Shown here piece after piece: positions 47,200 through 56,981 of a stretch of DNA of 64,000 nt. The DNA is from Nocardia albiluteola (GTDB lineage Bacteria; Actinomycetota; Actinomycetes; Mycobacteriales; Mycobacteriaceae). The notes below the pieces were generated by a model that saw only the letters and a list, made by a program, of their open reading frames with translations, had not been told where the DNA came from and did not search any database. The DNA is taken from contig NZ_JAHKNI010000021.1 of NCBI RefSeq assembly GCF_018860155.1, positions 62,001-126,000 on the forward strand, written 5' to 3'. The stretch's first letter is position 1. Every line of letters begins with the position of its first letter. Position numbers and translations under genes: made by a program.

Positions 47200-50100
47200 A
47201 TGGGCCTCTATCTACCACCTGAGCTTCGCTGGCTGGGCTATGTCGCGGGAGGCGAGTGGCCCGACGGCGACGAGGACGCGATCTGGGATGTCTCGGGCTA
47301 CTGGAAGGACGCCGCGAAGGCGCTGCGCGAGATAGATTCCGACATCCAGACGGCCAAGAGCCAGGCCGTGTCCGCCTATCCCGAGGGCAGCGGCTCGGAC
47401 GGCGTGTCGAAGATGTTCGACCAGTTGCTGTCCGGGGATCAGTCGCTCGATCAGCTTGCCGACTATATGGATTCGCTCGGCGACGCGGCCTTCAACATGG
47501 GTACGCAGGTGCAGGCCGCGAAGCTCATGGTCATCATCTCGCTGATCGCCCTGGCCATCGAGATCGCCTGGGCGTGGCTGTTCCCGCCGACCGCGCCCGC
47601 GCAGGAGGCCGCCTCGATCGGCATCACGCAGGTGGTCGTGCGGTTCCTGGCCAGAATGATCGGCGAGCGCATCCTGTCGCAGGTCGCGAAGTTCCTCGGC
47701 GAGAAGTTCATTAGCCTGGCCAGCAAGTTCGTCCTCGAGATCCTGAAGTCGGCCCTGATCTCCGGTGGCGTCGACGCTGCGGTGCAGCTGGGCCAGATGG
47801 CGGACGGCAAGCGAAAGAACTTCGACGTCAAGGAGTTCGGCACCGCGCTGGCCGGCGGCGCGCTCGGCGGCGCCGGCGGCAAGATGTTCGGCGACTGGTT
47901 CGGCAAGCAGGCCGGCAAGATCTTCCAGGACATGTCCAACCCGTGGATCCGCACCGGCAAGGGCATTCTGGTCGGCGCGGCCGGTGGCGAATTCGGCAAC
48001 GTTGCGACGAATGTCGCGGGCGGTCTGATCACCGGCGACTGGAGTGGCTTCAGCAACGGGGCGGGCTGGGCCGGTGGCGCCATCCACGGCGGTCTCGGCG
48101 GCGGCGTCCGGTCCTACAAGGACGGGCCCCAGTTCGGCGGGGTCAAGAACTTCGAAGTGCCGAACTTCACCCCGGAGGGCGGGTCCTGGGGTTCGAACAA
48201 GCCCTACGGGCTCGGCGAGGACATTCCCAACACCACTCCGGCCGGATATCACGGCGGCAGTGAGGAATTCGGCAACAACTCACCGGGCGCCTTCAAGACA
48301 CCCCCCGTCTCGAACGAACAGCACACGCCCAATCAGGAGCCGGTTACGGTTCCGGGCGACAACAACGGCGCGCCGAAGTCTACGAATAATCCTGGTGAAC
48401 AGGGGAATTCGAATAGCAAGAGCACTACTCCGGCCGGCGGAGAGTCACCCCCCGCGCCGAAGACCACCTCGACGCCGACCCCCACCGGCAACAGCGACAA
48501 GTCCACGCCCATAGGCACTTCCGAGGACGGCAACAACTCGCAGAAGGCCCCGGAGAATTCCGGGGTGAACAACGAGAAGTCCACGCCCACAGGCAATTCC
48601 GGTGGCAACGAGCAAAATTACTCGTCCTACGACAATTCCGGCGGCTCGAAGGGCGGACTGTCGGACGGCTCGGGCAACCAGCACGCGGGCCTGAACTCGG
48701 ATGGCAACAACCAGCACGCGGCCGCGAGCTCGGACGGCAACAACCAGCCCACGACCGGAATCACCTCGGGCAGTGGCCGTTCGAGCTCGGACTCCGGCTT
48801 CTCCGCGAGCGGCAACGGCGACGGCACCGTCCAGCGCCCGCAGCTGAGCATCAACACCGACGTCCCCCCGGTGCGCGACGAGCCGGTGAGCCCACTGGGC
48901 CCCGGCGAGGACGGCCCGCTCACCGGCAACGAATCCCCGGTCAGCCCGATCGACCAGGCCAACCCGTGGAACAAGCAGAGCAGCCCCCTGCCGGGCGGGT
49001 CGCCGGACTCCTCGCCGCTTTCGGATCCCTCGACGAACCGGCCGGTGACGCCGTCGTCGTCGAGCCCGCTCGAATCGAATTCGTCCACACCGGTCGGGAA
49101 TTCGCCCACCCGGGCCTCGGCCTCCTCGACGGGTGCGGGCGGCAACAACGAGCAGAGCAGCCCGATGTCGGCCTCCTCCAAGGGCACTCCGAGTACCCCG
49201 AGCGGTCCGGCCGCGGGCTCGAGCAGCTCCGTGCGCTCCGTGCCCTCGGGCCCGCCCCCCAGCAACCGCGCCCCGGTCAGCGGCCTGGGCGACGGGTCCT
49301 CGACCCCGTCCAGCAGCAGGCCGGGCGCCCTGGGCGACGGGTCCTCGACCCCGTCCAGCAGCAGGCCGGGCGCGCTGGACAACAACCAGGGCGGCACGGT
49401 CAAGCCGTCGGCCACCCCCGGCGATGGCTCCGGCACACCTCAGAGCACCCCGCAGACCACGGGCGGCGGCCGGTCCGGATCGGGCGCCTCGAACGATAAC
49501 CCGTTGCCCCCCTACGGTTCCCGACCGCATGACGACGCGACCCCCCATGCGGGCCTGGACACCGGCGGCCTCGGCGGGCACCATGACGGCCCGGGCGGCA
49601 TCTCCCACGACGGCACGCCCGGCGAGCCGTCCTGGGAGCGAAACCCGGACGGCAGCATCACCGTTCACCTGCCCGACGGCACCGAGGTGCACGTCCAGGA
49701 CGGTTTCGTCTTCGTCGGCTCGCACGCGGGGGTCGACGGCGGCGGCCCCGCCGCGCCGCACAGCTACGGCCGCGACGGGTCGGTGAAATTCCCGCGGCCG
49801 GACGGGAGCATCACCGTCAAACCGGACGGCGAGACCGTCGTCTCGAAGTCCGGCGCCCCGACGACGAAGTACCTGCCCGACGGCACCAAGGTCGAATTCG
49901 CGCCCGGCGCACCGACGAAGGTCACCACGCCGGACGGCACGGAACACACGGTGCCCACGGACCAGCAGGGCTGGCAGAAGCACGACGAGTTCGGCTTCAC
50001 GGTCACCTCGCACGACGGCACCGAGCACACCGTCGATTCCGAGGGCAACATCGTGATCCACCGCCCCGGCGACGACCACGCGATCAAGGTGTCCCCCGAC

Positions 50101-53100
50101 GGCTCGGTGAAATTCACCGATCCCCACGGCGACGAGCTCGGCACTCCGGCGGGCAAGGCCGGCAAGGGCGCGGGCCAGTTCGGCCAGCAGACCTTCGGCC
50201 GCCCGCACCGCGTCACGCACACGGTGCTGCCCGACGGCGGCGGCGTGCGCACCACCGGCCCGGACGGCTCGACGACCACCGTGAAGCCCGACGGCTCAAC
50301 GGAATTCAAGTCCCCGTCCGGCCACACCACCACGCACGACCCGGAGGGCGGGAAGGTCGATTTCGGGCCGGGCGAGCCCACGAAGGTGACCCATCCGGAC
50401 GGCTCGAGCCACGAGGTGCCCTCCGACAAGGGTTCGTGGGACAAGGATTCCGGCGGCGACATCCGTACCAGCTCGCCCGACGGCACGACGCACCTGATCA
50501 AGTCCGACGGCGGCCCGATCGCGGTGGGCCGCAGCGGCGACGACCCGCACCGGTTCATCGTGCACCGGCCGAGCGAGTCCGAGGGGTCCGGGCATTCGCC
50601 CGGGACGATCGGATCGATCAAGGGCAAGTTCTCGGACACGTTCGGCTCCGGCAACTTCAGCGAGCACGCCGTCGAGTTCTTCGGCCCCGACGGCAAATCC
50701 GTCAAGGTGCAGGTGAGCTCCAACGGGTCGGTCAAGGCCACCGGTTCGGACGGCTCCACCATCACGGTGAAGAAGAACGGCTCCGCGGAGTTCGTCTCCG
50801 GCGACGGCGAGAAGACCGGATTCGGCTCGGGCGGAAAGGAATCCGGCTCCAAGGAGAACTGGGTCGGCAACGACGCCACGTGGAGCAAGCAGGGCGACGG
50901 CGTGCACATGACCGCGCCCGACGGCACCAAGATCACCGTCGACGGCGAGGGCGACATCCACCTCTCGCATCCCGGCGACGCGGACCACATGGTCACGGTC
51001 ACCAAGGATCACGAGATCACGTTCGGCAGGCCGGACGGCACCGGCCACACCGTGCACCCCGACGGTTCCGTGCGCACCAAGAGCCCCGACGGCACCGAAA
51101 CCACCGTCAAGCACGACGGCACAACGACATTCGAGGAAAACAACGGCAACACCACGCTGGCGAAGCCGAACGGCACCGTCGTGCAGCACAGCCCCGACGG
51201 CCCGACGGTGGTGTCCGGCCACGACGGCACCGAGCAGACCATGGAGCCGCACGGCGCGGTGACCGTGAAGGAGCCCGACGGCACCGTCCACACCATCAAC
51301 GATGCGGCAAATCCACTGGGCGGGCGCACGACCAAGTACCCGGACGGCTCCACCACGACGGTGGAGAAGGGCCCGGAGACCCCGGGCCTGAAGGACCAGC
51401 TCTTCGGCGACCACAAGCCTCCCTCCGTCGGCCTGAACCGCCCCGACGGCACCGAGCTCTCGGTGAACGACAAGGGCACGGTCAAGGTCACCGACCCGAA
51501 CGGCACCACCTATGAGAAGGATTCGAAGGGCAACGTCACCGTCACCCGGCCCGGCGAGGAGGGCGGCACGGGTGGCGAGGACAAGCTGCCGATCGAAACC
51601 AAGGGCGGCACGGTCAAACTCTCCAACGGCTCGACGCTGGAGAACACCTCCGACGGTTTCAAGGTCTTCCACGACGACTCGGTCTCCGAGGTCGGCAAGG
51701 GCGGGGTGAAATTCACCGACCAGGAAGGCAATACGCGCACCACCCGCCCGGACGGCATGATCAGCTCCACGAAACCCGATGGCAGCAGCCGGGATACGCG
51801 CTCGGATGGCGCGGTCCGCGACACCCATCCGGACGGCACCGAGGAGGGCAGCCGCCCCGACGGCACCACCTGGACGGTCGACGAGAACGGCAAGGTGCAC
51901 GTCAACGAGCCCGACGGCACCCAGCGCCCACCCGTCGACCGCCTCAGCGAACACCTCACCGGCGGCCAGATCGTCCCGGTCAAGTCCAACTGGTCGCGCT
52001 ACGAGGCGCCCGCGCAGACGCCCGATCCCTTCGAATACCAGGCGCCCGAGGCGCCGATCGCCGAGGAGTGGCTCGCGCAGGACCCGCAGTTCCAGAACGG
52101 CCCGCCGAACATCAACATGCCGCCCCCGCCGAATTGGCCCGGCGGCAACTGGCCGGGTGGTAACTGGCCGGGCGGCAACTGGCCCCCGCCCTGGTCCCAC
52201 AACTGGGATCACTTCCCCGGGGTACACACGGCCGGGGGCGGCGGCTCGCACCACATGCCCGACCTGTCGGCGCTGCACAACATGGCCAACCAGGCGGCCG
52301 CGGGCCTGCACGGCGGCCCGCCGGGCATGTCGATGCCGAACCTGTCGCCCGCACAGCTGTCCGGTCTGTCGAACATGGCGAATATGCCGGGCCTGTCGAA
52401 CCTTCGTGGACTGAACGGGCTTTCACCCCAGGCGCTCTCGGGTCTGTCGAATGTGCCCGGGCTGTCGGGCCTGTCGCCGTCGCAGCTGGGCGGGCTCTCG
52501 CAGTTCTCGCCGCAGCAGCTCTCGGCGCTCTCGCCCGCGCAGCAGCAGACGCTGGCGGGCCTGTCGCCCGGCCGGCAGCAGGCGCTGGCGGGGCTGTCCC
52601 CGCAGCAGCTCGCCGGTATGTCGCCGGCGCAGCTGGCGGGCCTGACCGGCCTGACTCCGGCGCAGCAGTCGGCGCTGTCGCCGTCGCAACTCGGTGCGCT
52701 CTCGGGACTTTCGCCGCAGCAGCAGTCGGCGTTGTCGGGCATGCCCGCCTCGGAGCTGGCGGGGTTGTCGCCCTCGCAGCTGTCCGAACTGCGGAACATG
52801 ACCCCGCAGCAGTTGGCGCAGCTCTCGCATCTGTCCCCGCAACAATTGGCGAACGCGCTGAATGCCGCTCAGGCGCAACAGGGTCCGCCCGGACTCGGCA
52901 ACCTGGCGGGCCTGCAGCAGGGCCTCAACGGACTGACCGGGACGAACGGCCTGTCGGGCCTGAACGACCTGTCCAGCCTGGCGAATTCGGCCAACCCGGC
53001 GCTGACCAACGCACTCTCGGGACAGAATTCGATGCCCTCGCTCGGCGCGCAGGACCTGGTGAATTCCCTGGGGCACGACGGATCCGGGACGGCCGGCGGC

Positions 53101-53613
53101 CACGGTGGCGGCGGATCCGCCGATTCGGCCGGCGGACAACAGGACCCGGCCGCGGAGTACGGCCCCGACGCGGCCAAGGGCATGGCCGCGGTCACGAGGG
53201 GCGGCGGTGGCACGTCCGCCGCGGGCGGCCCCGGGGCCGGACATGCCTCCCCGGATGCGTTGCAGCACAACCCGGCAGCCCAGGACCAGACCCCGGCCGC
53301 ACCGTCCCAGGGCGGTGGCGGATCACCGGGATCCGCGGGCGGCGCCCAGAAGCCCGAGGGCGAGGGCGAGGGCGGCGGAAAGCCGGCCCGCAAGGGCGCC
53401 AAGAAGAAGACGCCCCCGAAGAAGCGTGCGATACCCAAGTCGGTGCTGATGATGTCGCCGGACGAGGAGATCGCGCCGGAGGAGCCGGAGGCCGACGTGG
53501 ACGTCAAGTTCACGATGGGCGGTTCCGCAGGCGCACAGGCACGTTCGGGGAACAAGGTGACCCCGGAGGTGGTCACCAAGGCGCCCACCACAGGTGATCC
53601 ACCCGCGGACTGA
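47200..53613 (+). CDS. Large 2137-aa type VII-type protein with PDG and LSPxQL repeats
   Basis: Residues 1-105 are the CpnT-like WXG100 domain (LRWLGYVAGGEWPDGDEDAIW). A hydrophobic stretch at 106-136 ends FPPTAPA, as in the two related proteins, then helical Ala/Gly-rich sequence runs to about 330. A Ser/Asn/Gly-rich linker leads to residues about 815-1585, a field of beta-hairpin repeats (PDGT-x-x-TV, DPEG, SPDGS) reminiscent of YD or Rhs-type strands. A Trp/Pro-rich part (NWPGG x3) and LSPQQLAGLS repeats (about 1707-1890) follow. The end is basic then acidic. No enzyme domain is visible, so it may be a surface fibre or carrier. It is in one operon with YbaB-like, PPE-like, EspG and WXG100-like genes. 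Confidence 0.88.
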   Translation: MGLYLPPELRWLGYVAGGEWPDGDEDAIWDVSGYWKDAAKALREIDSDIQTAKSQAVSAYPEGSGSDGVSKMFDQLLSGDQSLDQLADYMDSLGDAAFNMGTQVQAAKLMVIISLIALAIEIAWAWLFPPTAPAQEAASIGITQVVVRFLARMIGERILSQVAKFLGEKFISLASKFVLEILKSALISGGVDAAVQLGQMADGKRKNFDVKEFGTALAGGALGGAGGKMFGDWFGKQAGKIFQDMSNPWIRTGKGILVGAAGGEFGNVATNVAGGLITGDWSGFSNGAGWAGGAIHGGLGGGVRSYKDGPQFGGVKNFEVPNFTPEGGSWGSNKPYGLGEDIPNTTPAGYHGGSEEFGNNSPGAFKTPPVSNEQHTPNQEPVTVPGDNNGAPKSTNNPGEQGNSNSKSTTPAGGESPPAPKTTSTPTPTGNSDKSTPIGTSEDGNNSQKAPENSGVNNEKSTPTGNSGGNEQNYSSYDNSGGSKGGLSDGSGNQHAGLNSDGNNQHAAASSDGNNQPTTGITSGSGRSSSDSGFSASGNGDGTVQRPQLSINTDVPPVRDEPVSPLGPGEDGPLTGNESPVSPIDQANPWNKQSSPLPGGSPDSSPLSDPSTNRPVTPSSSSPLESNSSTPVGNSPTRASASSTGAGGNNEQSSPMSASSKGTPSTPSGPAAGSSSSVRSVPSGPPPSNRAPVSGLGDGSSTPSSSRPGALGDGSSTPSSSRPGALDNNQGGTVKPSATPGDGSGTPQSTPQTTGGGRSGSGASNDNPLPPYGSRPHDDATPHAGLDTGGLGGHHDGPGGISHDGTPGEPSWERNPDGSITVHLPDGTEVHVQDGFVFVGSHAGVDGGGPAAPHSYGRDGSVKFPRPDGSITVKPDGETVVSKSGAPTTKYLPDGTKVEFAPGAPTKVTTPDGTEHTVPTDQQGWQKHDEFGFTVTSHDGTEHTVDSEGNIVIHRPGDDHAIKVSPDGSVKFTDPHGDELGTPAGKAGKGAGQFGQQTFGRPHRVTHTVLPDGGGVRTTGPDGSTTTVKPDGSTEFKSPSGHTTTHDPEGGKVDFGPGEPTKVTHPDGSSHEVPSDKGSWDKDSGGDIRTSSPDGTTHLIKSDGGPIAVGRSGDDPHRFIVHRPSESEGSGHSPGTIGSIKGKFSDTFGSGNFSEHAVEFFGPDGKSVKVQVSSNGSVKATGSDGSTITVKKNGSAEFVSGDGEKTGFGSGGKESGSKENWVGNDATWSKQGDGVHMTAPDGTKITVDGEGDIHLSHPGDADHMVTVTKDHEITFGRPDGTGHTVHPDGSVRTKSPDGTETTVKHDGTTTFEENNGNTTLAKPNGTVVQHSPDGPTVVSGHDGTEQTMEPHGAVTVKEPDGTVHTINDAANPLGGRTTKYPDGSTTTVEKGPETPGLKDQLFGDHKPPSVGLNRPDGTELSVNDKGTVKVTDPNGTTYEKDSKGNVTVTRPGEEGGTGGEDKLPIETKGGTVKLSNGSTLENTSDGFKVFHDDSVSEVGKGGVKFTDQEGNTRTTRPDGMISSTKPDGSSRDTRSDGAVRDTHPDGTEEGSRPDGTTWTVDENGKVHVNEPDGTQRPPVDRLSEHLTGGQIVPVKSNWSRYEAPAQTPDPFEYQAPEAPIAEEWLAQDPQFQNGPPNINMPPPPNWPGGNWPGGNWPGGNWPPPWSHNWDHFPGVHTAGGGGSHHMPDLSALHNMANQAAAGLHGGPPGMSMPNLSPAQLSGLSNMANMPGLSNLRGLNGLSPQALSGLSNVPGLSGLSPSQLGGLSQFSPQQLSALSPAQQQTLAGLSPGRQQALAGLSPQQLAGMSPAQLAGLTGLTPAQQSALSPSQLGALSGLSPQQQSALSGMPASELAGLSPSQLSELRNMTPQQLAQLSHLSPQQLANALNAAQAQQGPPGLGNLAGLQQGLNGLTGTNGLSGLNDLSSLANSANPALTNALSGQNSMPSLGAQDLVNSLGHDGSGTAGGHGGGGSADSAGGQQDPAAEYGPDAAKGMAAVTRGGGGTSAAGGPGAGHASPDALQHNPAAQDQTPAAPSQGGGGSPGSAGGAQKPEGEGEGGGKPARKGAKKKTPPKKRAIPKSVLMMSPDEEIAPEEPEADVDVKFTMGGSAGAQARSGNKVTPEVVTKAPTTGDPPAD
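49285..49374 (+). repeat. Two 45-bp tandem repeats in the 2137-aa gene
   Basis: Units at 49285-49329 and 49330-49374 are identical except possibly at the last base. Each encodes LGDGSSTPSSSRPGA in the linker region. The identity points to a recent duplication. Confidence 0.9.
49640..51950 (+). repeat. Coding field of PDG hairpin repeats
   Basis: About 40 PDG or related turns occur every 12-25 residues, often as PDGT-x-x-TV-x-x-DG. The DNA repeats are diverged, so only the protein pattern is regular. It is likely a long beta solenoid or hairpin ladder. Confidence 0.8.
52330..52870 (+). repeat. Coding field of LSPxQL repeats
   Basis: Around 20 units of 7-12 residues (LSPAQLSGLS, LSPQQLSAL, MSPAQLAGL) follow one another. 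The pattern suggests short amphipathic helices packed in series. It lies just before the C-terminal tail of the 2137-aa protein. Confidence 0.85.
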
Positions 53614-53668
53614 GCGTGGCGGCAGGCCGAGCGGACGTTAATGAACTTTATGAGGGAGATGGCAGAGC

Positions 53669-56146
53669 ATGGTTGCGGCAAGCGGTAGCGGCGGTAGTAA
53701 CGGAGGGAGTTTCGGCACATCCACCGGCGGTCCCAACGACACGTCCGGCTTCGACCTGACCGACTGGAAAAACCTCGACAACGGCGCCAAGAACGGTTCC
53801 CTGGGCATCAACACCCAGATCAAGGCCGCCGACGAGGTGTTCAAGAAGAGCGCGCAGGCGGTCAACGAGCTGATCCAGCAGATGGGGGTGTACTCCAAGT
53901 ACATCACCGACAACCAGATGAACGCCATCCCGCCCATCACGAACGAGCTGGGCGGCACCGAGCTCACGAACATCTACAACCAAAAGGGCGGCACCATTCT
54001 CGACGGGATCTCGGGCCTGACCCAGATCCTGACGAACATGGAGAACACGTTCCTCGACGCGCTCAAGGCCTACCGCAAGGCGGAGGGCCAGTCCACGGAC
54101 GATCTCAACAGCATCGCCGGGGCGGCCCTGAACAACAATCCGAACAACCGAAACCCTCCGGGCGCTTCGGATTTCGGTGTGAGCGAGGACAACAACACGC
54201 CCACGACCCCGCAGAATCACGACACCACTCAGACGGTGTCGATCTCGGATGCGAGCTCGTGGACGTTCGACGACTTCTACAACTTCGGCCGCAAGATGAT
54301 CGGCAGCGACTGGAACACGGACATCGCGGGCACCCGATACGCCTGGATGGCCAACCAGATGGCCCAGGACATCAGCACGCTGACAACACAATTGGCGAAC
54401 ATCAAGGCCGATATGTGGACCGGTATCGGCGCGGACGACGCCATGAAGGCCATCGGGCGCTTCGAAAAGGGCGCGCACGCCTTCAGCGACAGCATCAACG
54501 AGCTCTCCACGGTCCTGAAGTACACCTCGGGTTTCCTGAAGTCCACGTTCGACAATATGCCCGACAACACCTGGGAGGCCTGGCACCACTGGCGAGCCAG
54601 TTGCACCCTCAAGAAGTGGCGCGACGGGTACCTGAACACCTACAACAACACCTATGTGCCCGGCATCAAGGGCGCGCTCGGCGGCCTTCCGCTGATTACC
54701 GTCCTCGGTCAGGGCACCGGTAACGCCAGCTCGAGCGGGTCCAACAGCGGCAGCGGCACGGGCAGCGGCAGCGGTACCGGCAGTGGTACCGGCAGTGGCA
54801 GCGCGGGCGGCAGTGGCACCGGAAGCGGTACCGGCTCGGGCAGTGGCACCGGTTCGGGCAGCGGGACCGGCGGCGGCAACGGCTCCGGCGGCGGCAACGG
54901 CTCCGGCAACAGCAGCATGGGCGGGTACAGCGCCGGTTACTCGGCCGGTTACTCCGCGGGCTTCCAGGCCGGTGAGAACGCGGCGCACAACGGCGGCGGA
55001 GGCGGCAACCAGGGCGGCGGCGGTGGCGGCTCGTACGGCGGCGGCAGCGGCCAGGGCGGTGGCGGCGGCGGCAGCGGCCAGGGCGGTGGCGGTGGCGGCG
55101 GCAGCCAGGGCGGTGGTGGCACCGGCGGTGGCACCGGCACCGGCGGTGGCGGCGGCGGCAGCTACGGCGGTGGCAGCTCGGGCAGCACCTACGGCGCGGG
55201 CGGCGGCCCTGGCACCGGCGGCGGCACGGGCGGCGGCACCGGCGGCGGCCCCGGAACCTTCGGCGGCCAAGCGGGTTACAACTCGAGCTCGGCCGGGTCG
55301 ACCAACGGCAGCCAGACCTCCGCGCTCAACCCGGCCTCCGCGTACGCCGCGGCGTACTCCGCGGCAATGGCCTCGCTGGCGAGCCAATACGGCGGATCCT
55401 ACGGCGGCGGTAGCGGTTCCGGCTTCGGTCTGCTGTCGGGTTCCGGCTTCGGTCTGCTGTCCGGTTCCGGGTTCGGTCTGCTGTCCGGTTCCGGCTATGC
55501 CTTCGGCAGTGGCTCCGGAGCCTACGGCAGCGGCTCGTTCGGCTTCGGCAGCGGTTCCGGCTTCGGCAGCTACGGCGCATCCGGTTATGCCGCAGGCTAT
55601 TCGGCCGGGTTCCTGGCGGGAGAACAGGCCGCGGGCATGTCGGGCGCGGGCCTGGGCAGCCTGTTCGGCGGCGGTTCCGGACTGGGCAGCCTGGGCAGCG
55701 ACCTGGGCGGCCTGCTGTCCGGCATCCTGCCCGGGATCATCAACGCGGTCGCCTCGGGCGCGGGCCAGCTGCCCGGCATGCTCGGAAATGCGTTGAGCAG
55801 CATCGGCGCCGGGCTCGCCGACGCCGGTCATCAGCTGCAGGACGTCGGGAACCAGATCGATGCGGCCGGTCAGCACGTCGCCGCGACCCTCGATGCCCCT
55901 GCCGATGTGTCGAAGCTGTTCCCGCGGGCCCAGATCGGGGATGTGCAGAATCCGGCCGATCCCGGCCAGCAGAGCAACCAGCAGATGGGCGGCGGGATGC
56001 CGCCGATGGGCGGCATGGGCGCCGGCGGCGGCCAGCAGGGCGGCGGGTCCAAGGAACACAAGAGAGCCAAATATCTGGATGGCGCATCGAATCTCGACGA
56101 TGTGCTCGATCCGGTTGACAAGGTGAGGCCGGTGATCGAACCGTGA
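53669..56146 (+). CDS. PPE-like type VII protein with Gly-rich repeats, 825 aa
   Basis: The N-terminal 310 residues are helical in two parts. The first (about 20-130) has many Asn and Gln. The second has a WxG turn (MWTGIGADDAMKAIG) between helices and fits a WXG100/PPE-like domain. Residues about 350-540 are almost pure Gly/Ser/Thr, with YSAGYSAGYSAGF. Further on come three SGSGFGLL units and GYAAGYSAGFLAGEQAAG, then a helical segment near 680-740 (LLSGILPGIINAV) and a polar end. It is followed by EspG, whose known clients are PPE proteins, so this is the likely client. No PE partner is seen. The ATG is preceded by GGGAGATGG. Confidence 0.82.
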   Translation: MVAASGSGGSNGGSFGTSTGGPNDTSGFDLTDWKNLDNGAKNGSLGINTQIKAADEVFKKSAQAVNELIQQMGVYSKYITDNQMNAIPPITNELGGTELTNIYNQKGGTILDGISGLTQILTNMENTFLDALKAYRKAEGQSTDDLNSIAGAALNNNPNNRNPPGASDFGVSEDNNTPTTPQNHDTTQTVSISDASSWTFDDFYNFGRKMIGSDWNTDIAGTRYAWMANQMAQDISTLTTQLANIKADMWTGIGADDAMKAIGRFEKGAHAFSDSINELSTVLKYTSGFLKSTFDNMPDNTWEAWHHWRASCTLKKWRDGYLNTYNNTYVPGIKGALGGLPLITVLGQGTGNASSSGSNSGSGTGSGSGTGSGTGSGSAGGSGTGSGTGSGSGTGSGSGTGGGNGSGGGNGSGNSSMGGYSAGYSAGYSAGFQAGENAAHNGGGGGNQGGGGGGSYGGGSGQGGGGGGSGQGGGGGGGSQGGGGTGGGTGTGGGGGGSYGGGSSGSTYGAGGGPGTGGGTGGGTGGGPGTFGGQAGYNSSSAGSTNGSQTSALNPASAYAAAYSAAMASLASQYGGSYGGGSGSGFGLLSGSGFGLLSGSGFGLLSGSGYAFGSGSGAYGSGSFGFGSGSGFGSYGASGYAAGYSAGFLAGEQAAGMSGAGLGSLFGGGSGLGSLGSDLGGLLSGILPGIINAVASGAGQLPGMLGNALSSIGAGLADAGHQLQDVGNQIDAAGQHVAATLDAPADVSKLFPRAQIGDVQNPADPGQQSNQQMGGGMPPMGGMGAGGGQQGGGSKEHKRAKYLDGASNLDDVLDPVDKVRPVIEP
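55415..55486 (+). repeat. Three 24-bp tandem repeats
   Basis: Units at 55415-55438, 55439-55462 and 55463-55486 are nearly identical and encode GSGFGLLS. They are slippage-prone and could vary between strains. Confidence 0.9.
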
Positions 56147-56949
56147 GTGAGCAGTGGAATTTCACCGGACTCGAATTCCAGGTGATCTGCGACAGGTATC
56201 GCAGCGGGTCGATGCCCGACCCGCTGTACTACACCCTCGACGAGCCGATGACGATCGACGAGGCCGGTCGCCTGAAGGAGAAGACCTGGGAGGAGTTGCA
56301 GGCCAGGTGGGATCCGATCTGGGACTCGATGGTCGATGTGCTGTGTGCACCCGAGCTGTACATTCGGGTGCACGGCTGGGACGAGATCGACCAGGACAAC
56401 GGCGCGAAGAACATGTACATGCACTTCGCCCGCAGCGGCGCGCAGGCGTTCAGCTTCGTGCAGAAGCCCGGTAAATCCATGTGGCACACGGACGGTTTCG
56501 TCGTGACCGAATGCGACCCGAATGCCCTGGCCAACGAGGTCGTCAACGCGCTGCCGATGGTGTCGGCGGGCCGGCTGCCCAACACCCCGATGATCATCGA
56601 TCCCGCCGAGCACGTGGGCAACCGCGGGTCGAGCTTCTTCCGCGACGATGACGACGACGAGCCGCCCGCCCAGATCTCGGCGCGGTTCTGGCAGACCCGC
56701 GCCAGGCTGACCGGCACGGTCGTGATCGTGCAGGGCCGCTCGATGTACGGGCCGCGCGGCATCCGCGAGGAAAAGATCATGTGGCGCGACGTGATCGGAG
56801 ACGGCCGCTACGTCATGACGATGGATGACCATCCCATCGCGGTGGGCGCCGGCCCGGAGGCCTTCGTCCGCCGCATCCAGCGGGACATCGACAATCTCAT
56901 GGATCGCGTCGAAACCCAGTGGGAGGCAGGCTATGAGGATCGCTACTGA
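56143..56949 (+). CDS. EspG family type VII secretion chaperone
   Basis: A 268-aa protein of the EspG family. Recognised parts are the start WNFTGLEFQVICDRY, the middle ARLTGTVVIVQGR and the closing block IMWRDVIGDGRYVMTMDDHP with a helical end. EspG binds the tip of PE-PPE dimers in the cytoplasm and keeps them soluble until export by the ESX machinery. The GTG start overlaps the stop of the PPE-like gene by four bases, so the two are made together. The gap to the WXG100-like gene is 32 bases. The nearest ESX core genes are not in this window. Confidence 0.85.
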   Translation: MSEQWNFTGLEFQVICDRYRSGSMPDPLYYTLDEPMTIDEAGRLKEKTWEELQARWDPIWDSMVDVLCAPELYIRVHGWDEIDQDNGAKNMYMHFARSGAQAFSFVQKPGKSMWHTDGFVVTECDPNALANEVVNALPMVSAGRLPNTPMIIDPAEHVGNRGSSFFRDDDDDEPPAQISARFWQTRARLTGTVVIVQGRSMYGPRGIREEKIMWRDVIGDGRYVMTMDDHPIAVGAGPEAFVRRIQRDIDNLMDRVETQWEAGYEDRY

Positions 56950-56981
56950 CACGAAATCACGGCCGAGGTAAGGAGATCGAG

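Noticed and set aside
53648..56059. An 803-codon frame opposite the PPE-like gene
   Set aside because: It is antisense to a Gly-codon-rich region, which gives Ala/Arg-rich shadow sequence.
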